A stretch of DNA of 64,000 nucleotides from assembly GCF_964340395.1 (NCBI RefSeq), contig NC_135568.1:11079776-11143775 (forward strand). The letters are read 5' to 3'. The first letter of the stretch is position 1, and each line of letters begins with the position of its first letter. Under the pieces are notes generated by a model. That model saw only the letters and a program-made list of their open reading frames with translations. It searched no databases and had not been told where the DNA came from. Shown piece by piece: positions 14,901 through 24,406 of this stretch. Position numbers and translations under genes: made by a program. This DNA is from Glandiceps talaboti (taxonomy: Eukaryota; Hemichordata; Enteropneusta; Spengelidae).

Positions 14901-17900
14901 GAAGTAGTACCTATATGACTAGTAATCATTGTAATACATACATTTGTTTGCAGATGTCCAGAAATATGAGTACACACCTCGTCTGTTTCATCTAACAAGT
15001 CAGTCTGGTGCTTTTGAAGCTAATGAATTATTGAATCCTGCCAGATCAGAAAAATTTAACGGTCCATTCCCATTCCTTCAGTCTGATATTTACAATGTGT
15101 CACAGCCAGGTGAGTTGAAAGTTAATATTCAAATGAGCTATTAGTATTACACTCCCCCAATGATTTACATGCTATGTTTTGTAGCCAGGTGAGTAGAATG
15201 TGTAAACAACCTTAAAGCTGCAGTAGCCACAATTGGAAAATTCCTTGAAACTGTTTTGTTAGGTATAAGTGACTTACTCATAATATCATACACCCTGAAT
15301 AGTATTGAATCACATGTTTGAGTAGTTGTATACATAATATTGTACAATAAATCCAATCAAATTGAATTCTGGGTCCGTACCCAAAAATCAGCTCCCAATC
15401 CGATCATGACTTTGACATTATTGGTATTTTATAAACACTTTTCAGGAAATATATTGTTGGTCATCTGATCAAAGAAATAATACTCCAGTTACAGCTAGTG
15501 AAGATTTAATAAATGAAATATTCAGACTGTTATTACAATCTCCAAATACTACAACAGCCTTGGTTATCTATAATAACCCTTGTCTTTTGTATTACAGCTC
15601 TGTTTTTATTTGACAACCATTATGAGGTGTATTTGTGGCAAGGATTTTGGCCGGAAGAGGAAGAAGAAATTCACTACGGTACAGGATCAGCCAAAATGAG
15701 ATGGGATCAGGATAGGAAGTTAGCAATGGAAACAGTCATGGAATACTGTAAAGGTACACTTTCTTTTATAAATGTTTTCCCATTAATTTATTCAGGAACT
15801 TGTTTGACCCATGTGTGTTTTCTAAAAATGAAAAAAAGTGAACTTACTTCATACAAGTGATTTCTGTACATTTTGAAATCAGTGAATGCAGAATTTTAAT
15901 CCAGCTTTATGTCAGATTAGGACTAAAATATGGGGGAGAGAAACGGTTCTTTGGCGGCACTATCAAATAGTTTGTCATGGACAAAAGAATTTAATCCTAT
16001 GTGATATTTATGCCACCACTGATACAACAGTGGAAACTGAACTTTCGGGAAACATAGACACAAACTAAAGCAATTGTTATGATATGTTCAATTTTAGCTA
16101 TTGAATGAATGTTGGTGTGATTGTACTCACAGTAGGCTAGTATTTCTGATAATGGTTGATGACATCTATGTTCTTGGCGTGACATTTTAGGCCTTAGAGT
16201 GATTACTCTCTCTTCACCACGTGGGTGATTATATTCACACAATAAAGGCAATGCTATCACCTTCTTGTGTAATCTACCTCATCAAACAATAATAATTGTA
16301 ATTTATGTCTATCCGAAAGCTTGGTTTCCACAGTAGCAAGATAGCATTAATGTGGGATTCAAACATTAAAATTATAACTTTAACATAATCTGTGTCATTG
16401 CACCACTGTATACCAATACACCCATATACCAATGCAAAGTGTTTTCTGTATGTACCACAATCATTTATAGCATCCATATCAAGTGTAAAAGTGTACTGTT
16501 CCATTTGCTAATTGACCACATTAGAAAGGCCACATGTTGGCTTGTAAATAAACCAATTGAAACAGTATACTTTCACACTTGATATGAATGCTATAAATTA
16601 GTGTAGCACAGAGAAAGTGCTTTACTTCAGTGTTATCTGCTGTATGTGCTGAGACCATACATTTCATTTACTATTATTTGGCTTTGATTACAGAGAAAAA
16701 TCCCAAGAAGCCATTGAAAGCATACATTATCAATGCTGGTGTGGAACCTGTGTCATTTACAAATTTATTCCCATATTGGTACCACAGGATAGATGTAGAG
16801 GAGATTAACATGAAGGTATGTAGAGTGAATTCACTAGAAAAAGTGACTTTGTTACACATCAAATTTTTCATGGCAAGAACAAAAAAAAGGGCAAAGAAAA
16901 ATATAAAAATAATATTCACAAGAGTTTAAGAAGTGATTATCAATATTCAAATACACAACCATCCATATTGGGACATAATTCCATATTTAGACATAATGCT
17001 GTGTTCCATATTTGAACATAGTGTCCCATTCCATATTTGGATAATTATGCACTCCATCATTTGACACACTGTCCCATTCCATATTTGGATATGGACTCCA
17101 TCATTTGACACACTGTCCCATTCCATATTTGGATATGCACTCCATATTTGGACACACTGTCCCATTCCATATTTGGATAATTATGCACTCCATCATTTGA
17201 CACACTGCCCATTCCATATTTGGATATGCACTCCATCATTTGACACACTGCCCATTCCATATTTGGATATGCAATCCATATTTGGACACACTGTCCCATT
17301 CCATATTTGGATAATTATGCACTCCATCATTTGACACACTGTCCCATTCCATATTTGGATATGCACTCCATCATTTGACACACTGTCCAGCGTGCGAAAT
17401 TAACGCCGGTCCTTCGGCCCGTGACCAACAGATTTCCGTTCGGACCGACGGTTTTTCAGAATTACAACAACGTATCGGTCCTTATGACCGATTGAAATTT
17501 GGAGTAAATAATAACATTTATTCAAAGATATATCCAATTTCACCTACATGAATCTGATCTTGTGTTACCTATTTTACTCTCGACATCTCGTTCAAGTCAA
17601 GCGGCACAGAGCTAGCTCGCTACGTGTTGTTGCCAATGTTGATATCATGACTACACTACATGACGTAGCATGCAGCGTCTAATCATCTGCGTCTTAGACA
17701 TTCAGACTCATTTTACGCATTCAGCGCATACGTCTTTTTCCGCCATGATATCGTACTCATTTAATCATTGTTGTAAAGTTTACTGCTCGAAGTGTATGAA
17801 ACTTTTAACGTGTTTGAGACAGTTCCACGTTGAATTTATAAAGTATGTGGCGATATTTAGAAGGCGGCAATGAGCTTCCGAAGAAAAAGACGAAACATAC

Positions 17901-20235
17901 ACTGTTTTTTAAAGGCTGGTATAGCCGGTAAATGTTATTGGGTTTCCCGATCAATTTACCGGAGTTCCCCATGTCTGTTGCCGCGATCGAAAATGGCGTT
18001 TTAACTGATAAAGAAGGCAGGTACACTTCGTAAGATATCTCCAGTACGATAGTTTTTTTTTGTAAAAACAGTAAAAAAAATGCGTAGTCTGATTGCTTTC
18101 AATTTGATGCATATGATAATGTACGTCCTGTCATGTTGTAATCAACGTGTAGACTTAGAAATGTTGCATTTTTGTTGCCATTGTTGTATCTGGAAAATTA
18201 CTGCATCATGCCAAACACGGGTACATAGTGGATGACACATTATAGTACACTTACCATATCACGTTCCCACGTCAAAAAAACTCGCACTTTAAGACATGTT
18301 TAGCCATTCTCTTCATCATGGTCAGATTTCTTACACAAACAGTCAGAGACGATACTCAATACACCACGGTAGGGTATACGGGTAGGGCTTTATGGGGGCT
18401 TCATTACATATGTAAAGACCGAAGGAAGACGAAACCGCCCCGTGTCACTGAGTGGATGGAAATTGAAATAAAGCAAATACACAGTTTTCAAGAGGGATAG
18501 TTACGCGATAAAACTTTCTGCTATGATGTGAATGTGTGGGTCTACGTTCGATAAGAGTTGGAAAGCTACATCAGCTGTTGCCACAGACGATGAATCTGAC
18601 TTTGGATTATGTGATTCAGAATTTAGTGAATCGTACAGAGAGGAAGGAGAGGACTGTGATCTCTTAGAGATTGCAGATAATGTAGATTTATTGATTCATT
18701 CACCCATATTATCTACAATCTATGGATCTGTATTTCTATGGTGGAATGAATACATTCAGTCTCAGACCACTATAGTCTATAAGAACAGAATGAATATGCA
18801 GTCTCTAGCTGGGTTCATAGTTACAAATGAAAATCTCTACTCACAGAGTCAAAAATTACTTGGTTGGGAATCCAAAATTTACTTTTGACTCTGTGAGTGG
18901 AAATTTTATGAAATAATAGTGGATAGTGAACAATTCGTTGTACTCTCTTTTACTTTTATATCTAAAGATATGCTGTATCATATTAAAGTTCAAAATCATT
19001 TAGTCTGTAAATGGGAGAGGGGTGTAGATACAGGTAGTGAACATGGACTGCATTGAGTATGGACCAGCAGTTTTCCTTAAGGACCAGCAGCATTTGCTAC
19101 ATGTCGGTCCTTATGACCAGTAGTCATTTCCCCTTAAGTTCACACACTGACACTGTCCCATTCCATATTTGGATATGCACTCCATATTTGGACACACTGT
19201 CCCATTCCATATTTGGATATGCACTCCATAGTTTGACACACTGTCCCATTCCATATTTGGAGGTAAATTTACCTCAACTTCCATATTTGGATATATGAGC
19301 AAGGACATTTACATCATGGCTTTGAATGTGTTACTCAACATCTATTTTAATGTTATTTTAATGTCAAACTTTTTTTAGACATTATTAAGGATAATTAATC
19401 AGTTTTGAAGATCAACCGATATGATTCATTCTTCCTAATCACATTTTGTTTTTCTTTAGGAGGGTAAGAGAAAAGAAGATGTTGTACTTGTTAAAGATAT
19501 ATTAGCACAGTTGACCAAATCAAGGTATACGCTAGAAGAATTGATGGACCGACCACCTCCAGAGGGAGTCGATCCTAAGAAACTAGAAGCCTACCTCTCA
19601 AATGAAGAATTTGAAGTAAGTCTCGTGCACAATTTTACAAGAAAAAATACGAGGAAAGCTTGGTTTTGTTCTTTGATTGAAATTTCCTATTTTGTTATCT
19701 TAAATACAAGAGAAGGAGTCATGAATTAAGTTTTCTTCTTAGAAATTAAATGTGTTTGTTTCTTGACTGTTACTTGCATATTAAGTAGTTACTTTGCATA
19801 TGACATTAACAAATTTGCATAATATAATTGTACAATTAGGTAAATGACTTACTTGCATATTAAGTAGCTACTTTGCATATTGCTTACATTAGCTAATTTA
19901 CATAATGCTAGTTATACAATTAGGTAAATGTTTGACTTGCCTATTAAGTAGCTACGTTGCATATTGCTTATATTAGCTTATTTGTATAAAGCTATTTATA
20001 CATAACAAGTTTATGGATTTGTTTTGCATATAAAACAGCTACTGCATTCCTTCCTGCTGTTCTTATTTCGATCCAGATACTAAAATATTGAATCAAACAA
20101 CTTCGTTTTTTTAATATTCGAAATATTTTGTTTTGTTGTGTTTTACAGGAAGTACTTGGTATGAGTAAAGATGACTTTTATCAACTGCCATCTTGGAAAC
20201 AGAACAACGTTAAAAAAGAAGTGGGACTATTCTAG
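1460..20235 (+). CDS. SVIL: Supervillin, C-terminal half (gene runs in from the left edge)
   Basis: Twenty constitutive exons plus one probable cassette exon splice, with consistent phases, into about 1,119 residues. In order they encode the end of the supervillin N-terminal region ([29 protein letters not shown] and FTVAGKM-like motifs), a basic linker, five gelsolin-like repeats and a villin headpiece. The headpiece begins near [20 protein letters not shown] and ends KKEVGLF. Vertebrate supervillin is about twice as long, so the 5' half lies left of base 1. In vertebrates the protein is peripheral to the membrane, links F-actin and myosin II to the cortex, and acts in cell spreading and cytokinesis; these roles are inferred from homology. 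The blocks [35 protein letters not shown] and [14 protein letters not shown] follow the SVIL order, which argues against villin, advillin or flightless. I see no frameshift or internal stop. Confidence 0.95.
1972..2191 (+). CDS. SVIL: SVIL exon with tandem NAGNAG acceptor
   Basis: Encodes [20 protein letters not shown] and a TVAGKM motif, both supervillin hallmarks, then a basic stretch. The acceptor reads TAGCAG, so the exon can start at 1969 or 1972. Both keep the frame and differ by one Gln. It ends with one base before GTAAGT. Confidence 0.9.
2362..2441. repeat. 27-bp tandem repeat, 3 copies
   Basis: Three units of the pattern ATATGCAAATGAAGCACCAA plus CTTACAG in an SVIL intron. Confidence 0.85.
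2674..3168 (+). CDS. SVIL: SVIL exon: acidic linker before the gelsolin repeats
   Basis: A 495-nt exon between TTTACAG and GTAAGT. It encodes a Ser/Thr/Glu-rich linker, then [41 protein letters not shown] and a basic helix. This order matches the block just upstream of gelsolin repeat 1 in vertebrate SVIL. Confidence 0.92.
3644..3850. mobile_element. MITE family F, copy 1
   Basis: Ends are inverted CTCACAGTCAAAATGA and TGACTGTGAGTAGAAATTTC. The internal GATGCTGACAAGACGTCA-like block is shared with the copy at 10749. Lies just upstream of an SVIL exon. Confidence 0.65.
3876..4031 (+). CDS. SVIL: SVIL exon: entry to gelsolin-like repeat 1
   Basis: Encodes [18 protein letters not shown] and then [14 protein letters not shown], the strongly conserved entry to the first gelsolin-like repeat. 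Phases match both neighbouring exons. Confidence 0.93.
4075..4500. repeat. Degenerate ~40-bp tandem repeat
   Basis: Repeated GCCCATATTTGGTATTGAAG and GACATGGG words are dense at 4090-4205 and decay towards 4500. Intronic. Confidence 0.65.
4750..4886 (+). CDS. SVIL: SVIL exon: gelsolin-like repeat 1
   Basis: Encodes [40 protein letters not shown] and EKAK. The LVEP and [11 protein letters not shown] motifs are supervillin-specific forms of the gelsolin fold. Confidence 0.94.
4960..5390. repeat. Intronic minisatellite with higher-order unit
   Basis: A basic unit of about 22-24 bp (CCTAGCAAACCATTATATCA-like) is repeated some 18 times. A longer block beginning GTTTGCCTAGCAATTCAACA occurs twice, at about 5138 and 5245. 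Confidence 0.8.
5504..5660 (+). CDS. SVIL: SVIL exon: end of gelsolin-like repeat 1
   Basis: Encodes [17 protein letters not shown], an acidic turn, and [17 protein letters not shown]. It aligns with vertebrate SVIL IQTKRELGC and KDFWKLLGG. It lies just after the 5-kb minisatellite. Confidence 0.94.
5770..5850 (+). mobile_element. MITE family E, right-end fragment
   Basis: Contains TCCAGAACCCAAAGTTTATG and TTCCTGGAGTGGCATTCCCC followed by TTAA, matching the full element at 55673-56057. Confidence 0.6.
6189..6506. mobile_element. Foldback element
   Basis: Outer arms AGTAATACATTCTTGTACCA (6190) and its near-perfect inverse (ending 6506) enclose an inner inverted repeat, CCTGTTCAGGTCG and CGACCTGAACAGG (6248-6330). 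No coding capacity. Confidence 0.75.
6564..6709 (+). CDS. SVIL: SVIL exon: start of gelsolin-like repeat 2
   Basis: Encodes an acidic lead, then [14 protein letters not shown] and [17 protein letters not shown]. The YWG-P motif marks the SVIL linker between repeats 1 and 2. Confidence 0.93.
6790..6990. repeat. TTGG/ATGG simple repeat
   Basis: Pure TTGG repeats at about 6800-6862 grade into ATGGATGG and GGGTGG variants. Any open frame here is low-complexity, not a gene. Confidence 0.95.
7061..7270 (+). CDS. SVIL: SVIL exon: gelsolin-like repeat 2
   Basis: Exactly 70 codons: [39 protein letters not shown] and RPPWALLAK. It matches human [19 protein letters not shown] almost residue for residue. 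Confidence 0.96.
7506..7607 (+). CDS. SVIL: SVIL exon: gelsolin-like repeat 2 tail
   Basis: Encodes [20 protein letters not shown] and a charged end closing DEKDQK. It corresponds to the SVIL TILFKEKFLDW segment. A degenerate copy of its last 40 bases lies at 7705-7749. Confidence 0.92.
7944..8049 (+). CDS. SVIL: SVIL exon: start of gelsolin-like repeat 3
   Basis: Encodes [15 protein letters not shown] and [13 protein letters not shown], matching SVIL VKAYDVTRMV and ILDGVNVGRGYG. It ends one base into a codon, which is the insertion point of the next cassette. Confidence 0.93.
8385..8422. repeat. AC microsatellite
   Basis: An interrupted CA dinucleotide run within a C-rich intron stretch. 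Confidence 0.9.
9045..9089 (+). CDS. SVIL: SVIL probable cassette exon (15 residues)
   Basis: A 45-nt candidate between CTGTAG and GTGAAA. Entry and exit phases equal those of the flanking exons, so inclusion adds [15 protein letters not shown] after NVGRGTG and skipping keeps the frame. Vertebrate SVIL has a short variable stretch here. The stretch is basic and hydrophilic and would sit in an exposed loop of repeat 3. The acceptor is pyrimidine-rich; the donor is moderate. Confidence 0.6.
9115..9535. repeat. Degenerate ~60-bp tandem repeat
   Basis: Repeated ATTTCACAATTTTTGTCACA and GCCAAAATG words, with GACTACAT spaced about 60 bp apart. Open frames over it lack coding character. Confidence 0.6.
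10749..10987. mobile_element. MITE family F, copy 2, with internal 57-bp duplication
   Basis: Terminal inverted repeats read TTAGTAATGAAATTTCTACT and AGTAGAATTTTCATTACTAA. Inside, a 57-bp unit starting near GTACAACAATTGCCCAATTG occurs twice, at about 10816-10929. Confidence 0.75.
11200..11262 (+). mobile_element. MITE family E, right-end fragment
   Basis: GATTCCAAAGTTTACAAAAA and CTTTATTTCCTGCAGT-GCGATCCCC followed by TTTTAA match the family E right end. Confidence 0.45.
11316..11483 (+). CDS. SVIL: SVIL exon: gelsolin-like repeat 3
   Basis: Encodes [18 protein letters not shown] and [17 protein letters not shown]. It matches SVIL STVSVDVWHILEFDYS and IGQFHEGDAYVVKW. Confidence 0.95.
11526..11729. 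mobile_element. Small inverted-repeat element
   Basis: Ends read TAGGGATGTAGCTAAT and ATTTACATCCCTAGCT, with GCCGG-rich internal palindromes. About 200 bp, non-coding, in an SVIL intron. Confidence 0.5.
11902..11996. repeat. GATT tetranucleotide repeat
   Basis: Two runs of TTGA/GATT units separated by a short duplicated CTCTGGAGTTTA-like segment. Confidence 0.95.
12142..12299 (+). CDS. SVIL: SVIL exon: gelsolin-like repeat 3
   Basis: Encodes [19 protein letters not shown] and [17 protein letters not shown], nearly identical to vertebrate SVIL. The acceptor is CTTAG. Confidence 0.96.
12445..12550 (+). CDS. SVIL: SVIL exon: gelsolin-like repeat 3 end
   Basis: Encodes [19 protein letters not shown], then [12 protein letters not shown]. 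It matches SVIL VQVLQGKEPPCFLQCFQGG. Confidence 0.94.
13046..13268 (+). CDS. SVIL: SVIL exon: gelsolin-like repeat 4
   Basis: Encodes [28 protein letters not shown] and [11 protein letters not shown], and ends with two bases of an Arg or Ser codon. It matches SVIL WRLYCVRGEVPVEG and SSLRSRTSMVVLN. Confidence 0.95.
13395..13465 (-). mobile_element. MITE family E, left-end fragment
   Basis: AAAACAAAAGATTGTATGG and CCACTAGGGGTGCTATTC match, in reverse complement, the left part of the element at 55673. Similar pieces lie at about 44828 and 50920-50985. Confidence 0.5.
14148..14287 (+). CDS. SVIL: SVIL exon: gelsolin-like repeat 4 end
   Basis: Encodes [20 protein letters not shown], then [17 protein letters not shown]. 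It corresponds to SVIL [20 protein letters not shown] and FWDALGRRDRKAYDC. Confidence 0.94.
14954..15109 (+). CDS. SVIL: SVIL exon: start of gelsolin-like repeat 5
   Basis: Encodes [20 protein letters not shown], then [15 protein letters not shown]. It matches SVIL FAPRLFILSSSSGDFAA and MPFLQEDLYSAPQP. Confidence 0.95.
15212..15509. mobile_element. MITE family C, copy 1
   Basis: Arms TTAAAGCTGCAGTAGC and GTTACAGCTAGTGAAG. The internal GGGTCCGTACCCAAAAATCA block is shared with the copy at 33442. Confidence 0.7.
15598..15753 (+). CDS. SVIL: SVIL exon: gelsolin-like repeat 5
   Basis: Encodes [35 protein letters not shown] and MEYCKG, a near-exact counterpart of SVIL ALFLVDNHHEVYLWQGWWP. Confidence 0.96.
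16052..16282 (+). mobile_element. MITE family B, divergent full-length copy
   Basis: Begins ACATAGACACAAACTAAAGC and ends CTTGTGTAATCTACCTCA. The internal TTGAATGAATGTTGGTGTGA block matches the copy at 54801. Confidence 0.7.
16434..16636. mobile_element. Palindromic MITE family A, copy 2
   Basis: Shares the tips, the middle block (CTAATTGACCACATTAG) and the overall inverted symmetry with the copies at 950 and 43007. Lies in an SVIL intron. Confidence 0.75.
16694..16815 (+). CDS. SVIL: SVIL exon: gelsolin-like repeat 5 end
   Basis: Encodes [34 protein letters not shown] and EEINMK. It matches SVIL [20 protein letters not shown]. The following intron carries the satellite and the hAT insertion. 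Confidence 0.95.
16950..17387. repeat. Satellite, ~44-51-bp unit, left block
   Basis: About nine units of CCCATTCCATATTTGGATAT plus GCACTCCATCATTTGACACA. Some units carry an AATTATG insert. The array is split by the hAT-type element and resumes at 19158. Confidence 0.9.
17388..19149 (+). mobile_element. hAT-type DNA transposon, degenerate
   Basis: The element begins CAGCGTGCGAAATTAA and ends with the inverse of CAGTGTGTGAACTTAA. It is flanked by the 8-bp direct repeat ACACTGTC (17380-17387 and 19150-19157). Length 1,762 bp. CAGNG tips and 8-bp target duplications are hallmarks of hAT elements. I cannot recognise a transposase; short frames at about 17860-17930 (KKKTKHTLF) and 18532-18800 (an acidic stretch, [15 protein letters not shown]) may be remnants. 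A family F foldback is nested at 18821. Local base composition is richer in CpG than the surrounding intron, as expected for foreign DNA. Confidence 0.8.
18821..18912. mobile_element. MITE family F, short foldback copy
   Basis: About 90 bp with the same arms (TCTCTACTCACAGAGTCAAA and TTTGACTCTGTGAGTGGAAA) but almost no internal sequence. It sits inside the hAT-type element. Confidence 0.75.
19158..19300. repeat. Satellite, right block
   Basis: Same CCCATTCCATATTTGG unit as 16950-17387, continuing after the hAT-type insertion. Confidence 0.85.
19460..19615 (+). CDS. SVIL: SVIL exon: linker and first half of villin headpiece
   Basis: Encodes [39 protein letters not shown] and NEEFE. PLPEGVDPLKLE is the supervillin headpiece signature. 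Confidence 0.96.
19769..20020. repeat. ~85-bp tandem repeat, 3 copies
   Basis: Three diverged units with ACTTGCATATTAAGTAGCTA and ACAATTAGGTAAATG, between the last two SVIL exons. Confidence 0.8.
20149..20235 (+). CDS. SVIL: SVIL terminal coding exon: villin headpiece core
   Basis: Encodes [20 protein letters not shown], then VKKEVGLF and TAG. The hydrophobic core F, the LP-WK-N motif and the terminal GLF are the F-actin-binding headpiece subdomain. Tandem AATAAA signals follow at 20434 and 20438. Confidence 0.96.
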   Translation, partial: EVLGMSKDDFYQLPSWKQNNVKKEVGLF

Positions 20236-20433
20236 TCTTCCAGTGAATGGACTACATGTTTCTTCCATCTCCAAGGCAACTGTTTCCATGGTGAAATGCT
20301 AATTACTATGCAAATGAAGAGAATTGATTGACATTCAACCAGATGGCTGTACGGAATATCCAGATTTGCCACTGGTTCCTTTCGATATTTACAAACGACA
20401 AAATTTGTAAAATAAGATATAAACTTTGAAAAA

Positions 20434-20443
20434 AATAAATAAA
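20434..20443 (+). terminator. SVIL poly(A) signals
   Basis: Two overlapping AATAAA hexamers start at 20434 and 20438, about 200 bases after the SVIL stop codon. Later AATAAA motifs could give longer 3' UTRs. Confidence 0.55.
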
Positions 20444-20989
20444 AGAGATCGTGACATTTGAGCCACAGCTGTTTTTCAAATAATGCAGCTGTAGGCAGAG
20501 AATGATAAAAATATAAAGAAGAAATTCAACCAAAAAAATGTGGACATTTAGGGACAAAATTGTACTATGGAGTGATTGGTTTGATAGGTCAGTTTCAAGA
20601 GTCAATATCAACTTTAAAGAGTAAATGACTATGCTAAGATGTTACTGAGTTTTGACTTGTCTAGCAGATCTAAGTGTCAAATGTGTATTTCATGTTCTCA
20701 AAAATGAAGCTTGTAGTGTTGGTAAACATAAGTCATAAGATCTAACTGTGCTCTATATTTTAAAGGAAAACGTTTTGAAATAATTTATCACACTTCAGAG
20801 TTACCTTTACATACAAAAGGGTAAAGACATTGTATGGATTAACCAAGAAAACAGAAGTACAGTTCAAGTTGTGCTGTGCTATCAGAAATCAGTATTTTAC
20901 ATGGAACATTGACAATACAAAACTTGGTAATGACTGTCATTCCATTGTATTTGAAAACCTGGGTTCAGTCCTGGGAGTTGCAAGGCCTG

Positions 20990-21190
20990 ATGGTCAGCGT
21001 TCAAAACCTAGGGGTGGAAGTTCAAGTGCTGAGGGTGAGAGTGCAAGGCCTGATGGTCAGAGTTCAAGTCCTAAGGGTTGGAGTTCAAAACCTCAGTGAA
21101 ATTTCAATTCCTGAGGGTCAAAGTTCAAAACCCTTGGGTGAGAGTTCAAATCCTGATGGTCAGAATTCAAATCCTGAGCTTCAAAGTTGA
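20990..21190. repeat. Minisatellite in SVIL 3' flank
   Basis: About eight units of roughly 22-24 bp built on GAGGGTCAGAGTTCAAA and CCTGATGGTCAG. May be transcribed as part of a long 3' UTR. Confidence 0.75.
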
Positions 21191-21756
21191 AATTCTTGGA
21201 TGAGATTTTACACCTACATGTAAAACTTGTATGTCTGTTTTTGCCAAAATATTTGTACGGACACTGGATGCCCTGTATGGCTATCTTTACAGTAAGTGTC
21301 ATCAAATTCTGTGCAATTTTTAAAACTTACTGCCTATATCATTGAAGTGAGTGGTGAATGTTGTTTGTATAGACTAAACTGTTATTGTAAAATAGGTCTG
21401 CTGAATTTGTGTTTTTTCTTTTGTATGTCGCATCCAACTGGACAGTTCGGAGAAGTAGCATTTTATAGTTTCCATAGCAACTTGTTACCATAGAAATCTT
21501 TATAAATATTAGTTCAATCTGACAATCATGATAAAAAGAAGAGAAAAAAAACATCCTACACAACAAAAAAATGATGACAAGTTATGTATCCATTCTTGTA
21601 GTATATGTACATTTGTTGTTTTTGTAGTCGTGTTTGTATTTTATGCAGATTATTGTAGTCAGCTCTCTGAGGGAATTAATGACCTTAATAGTACTATGTC
21701 ATGACCCCTACACAATTTGTAACATGATTGGCCATTGGTTAAACATTTACAAAAGT

Positions 21757-21925
21757 GGTTGCTGATTGGCTGACAATCAGCTCTCAAATACAGAAAAGCC
21801 AATCAGAGTGATTGTATTTGAACAAGTGTAAGTCACCACTTATTCGTAAGAAGGGGTTGCTGATTGGTTGATGATAACCTCTCAAATACAGAAAAGCCAT
21901 TCAGAATGATTGTATTTTATACTGT
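21757..21925. repeat. Tandem duplication, ~106-bp unit
   Basis: GTTGCTGATTGG and CTCTCAAATACAGAAAAGCC blocks are repeated in the same order about 106 bp apart. Confidence 0.75.
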
Positions 21926-24406
21926 GGAGAAGTGAAATTAATATCCCCTTGCAGTGAAACCTAACTATTTTTTCATCAGTTCATATGAAAATTTAAAGTA
22001 TTTTGTTACTTTTCTTTCAACAAGAGGCTTTCTATGATATCATCATATTATTTTAGTGCCATACATGAAAATTGTACAACAAAAGTCACAGACAAACATT
22101 TGAACAGATCAGAACTGCCATTCCTGAACTCTGTTAAATTATGATCCAAAAAAATATATCATTAAAAATTTAACAATTTTTGCAAATATTGTTTTGAAAT
22201 ATTAATATGATATTCAGGGTGATAAATAAATGAAGACAAATATAAGGCTTTCACTTTTCACTTTTAAAATCTCCTTTTATCTGTTTCAGTTGTCCCAAAT
22301 TCCTTTGTATGTTTTATATAAAGGCAGGGGTTGTCCGTGATAAAGAGGTTTGCAGTATTGAAAATCATGTATTTGCAATCTTGGCAGTGTGCCTTCTAAT
22401 GATAGCCAAATTTTGTTGTTGTGAGTCAAAATGATAAAAACTGGCATTTCTTGTGAGTCACCACATAGTAAGAGATAGGGGAACACCAAATTTTGGTGCG
22501 CCACTAGAAATTGTGTGCATCAGTGGCGCATCATATTGGCTTAGAGGGCACACTGCAGCTCACATGAACAAGTGATGTGCCACCCCTATAAACTAACTAT
22601 TGATGGAACAGTCCATTGTATTTCATCCAGTTGGGTGATTCCAACAAAAAGAAATAGGGGTAATGTCAATACTATCTTGGATTCATGACATTGACTTCAA
22701 AGGTCACTCTCTAATACTTATAGTTTCTACAGTCTTTTTTCTTAGGATTATACAACAGTTTTTTTGTACAGTTTTGAAATACTTTTAGTTCAACTACTCA
22801 TTCTTGGTTACAAATAAAATCATAATGATTTATTTAATGGGCCAAAGAGGGGAACGAACAAGAAACATTTCAACATTTTTTTTAATTATTTGTGTTTGAA
22901 AGTATCATCAACATTTACAATTTATTTATATTCTATTATCTATGAAGGCCTGATATTAGGGGGAAATCATGTTTTAAGGAACAGAAAACTGCAGTAGATG
23001 GGATAGGGTTAGACTATGAACTATTGGAAAGTTGAAGTTGACATCCCAATGTATATATCAGAAATCATGACCTCACAATTCGGAAAATCAGTTTTATCAG
23101 TCTGTGACCTTTGCACATGTATTTGCACTCACTTCATACAAAGTGTACAATTCTATGTTTATGTACTCTAACACAGAGCATTGGCTATCGAGCTTGACTG
23201 TGTCATTCAAGGCAGGATGTTGAGCCAAATAGCCAAGTCCCTGGGCTATATCCATTCATATACATAAAACAGACACTTTCGTCATACGCTTGTAGCCACA
23301 TACATTAACCTATGGTATGCCTTCACACATATACTTCTGCCATATGCACTTTCCCACACAATGTCCTTACTCTGCCTAGAAACATTCTCATATATATGTG
23401 TCACTTTCACCATATACATATTTGCAACATTTTCAACTCAAACTTTTTGCCCTATTTTCAACCCTTTGTTTTCCCACACATGTTATCGCATACTCCCCTC
23501 CCCCTTTCCCTACATAACTGCCACATTTTCTCTTGACATATTCCTGCCACATCATCTGTGAGTAAAAACTGTGCAACACAGATCAATTTATCTCGTCACA
23601 ACACATCATGAGAACTATTTTCCATGCCCACACGTACCTAAGATATTTACCAGTAAGTTACTGTACATGTAGCATATCAAAACCCTAACACAGGCCAGTA
23701 TATATATTTTTTTGTAAGACTCAGTAGAGAACGGATATTTCGTTTTTGCTATATTTATAAGTTTAATACCTATTACTATAGACTTTTGTTACTATGGTTA
23801 CATAAAAAATAACTTGAAGGGTGCTGAAAAATACAGTCTGCATATCAGTGTTGCCATGGCAACTGATGAAAAGATATATATAAAAAAAGTGTGGATGCAG
23901 TATTAGTAATTGTTTTTGTAAAAATGTTGAACATTAGTATGATTGAAAATTTGTATTATTTGTTGTTATTTGATAGAGGAAAAAGTGATTATTTTGGGGG
24001 GGTTTATTTGTCCGTAATCTTTAGTGGCAATGTATGGAAGTGTAAATAGTAACAACGAAATGATGTTCTCTTACGTTGTAGTTTTGTTTGTTGGTAGCCT
24101 TCCACCCCTGTTTACAGAAATGGGCATAACCATAGCTATTGTAAAGTAGACTTCACTATGTTTTTACAGGGGTGGTCAAGTAGGATTTCAGCAGCCTAGA
24201 TCTGCTTTGGGTGAACAGTTCCTACTGGTTAATTATGTACTTACAAAAAAAGGAAGCCTAATTGCAAAATAAATCACCTTGCTTATGTGACAAATTAACT
24301 ATGTATCTTTGATTTATATTGTCAAGGAGTATAAGTTACCGAGGGTATGTGTGTGGATGTATGTATGTGACAAACTACTAGTCACCATGTAGTTCCCAAA
24401 TATTTT
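21926..24406. other. SVIL 3' flank, no gene seen
   Basis: AT-rich DNA without a recognisable coding exon on either strand. It may include distal SVIL 3' UTR; AATAAA occurs near 22815 and 24270. Confidence 0.5.

Noticed and set aside
16947-17381. Minus-strand frames repeating [16 protein letters not shown]
   Set aside because: Translation of the satellite array; no splice context or start signal.
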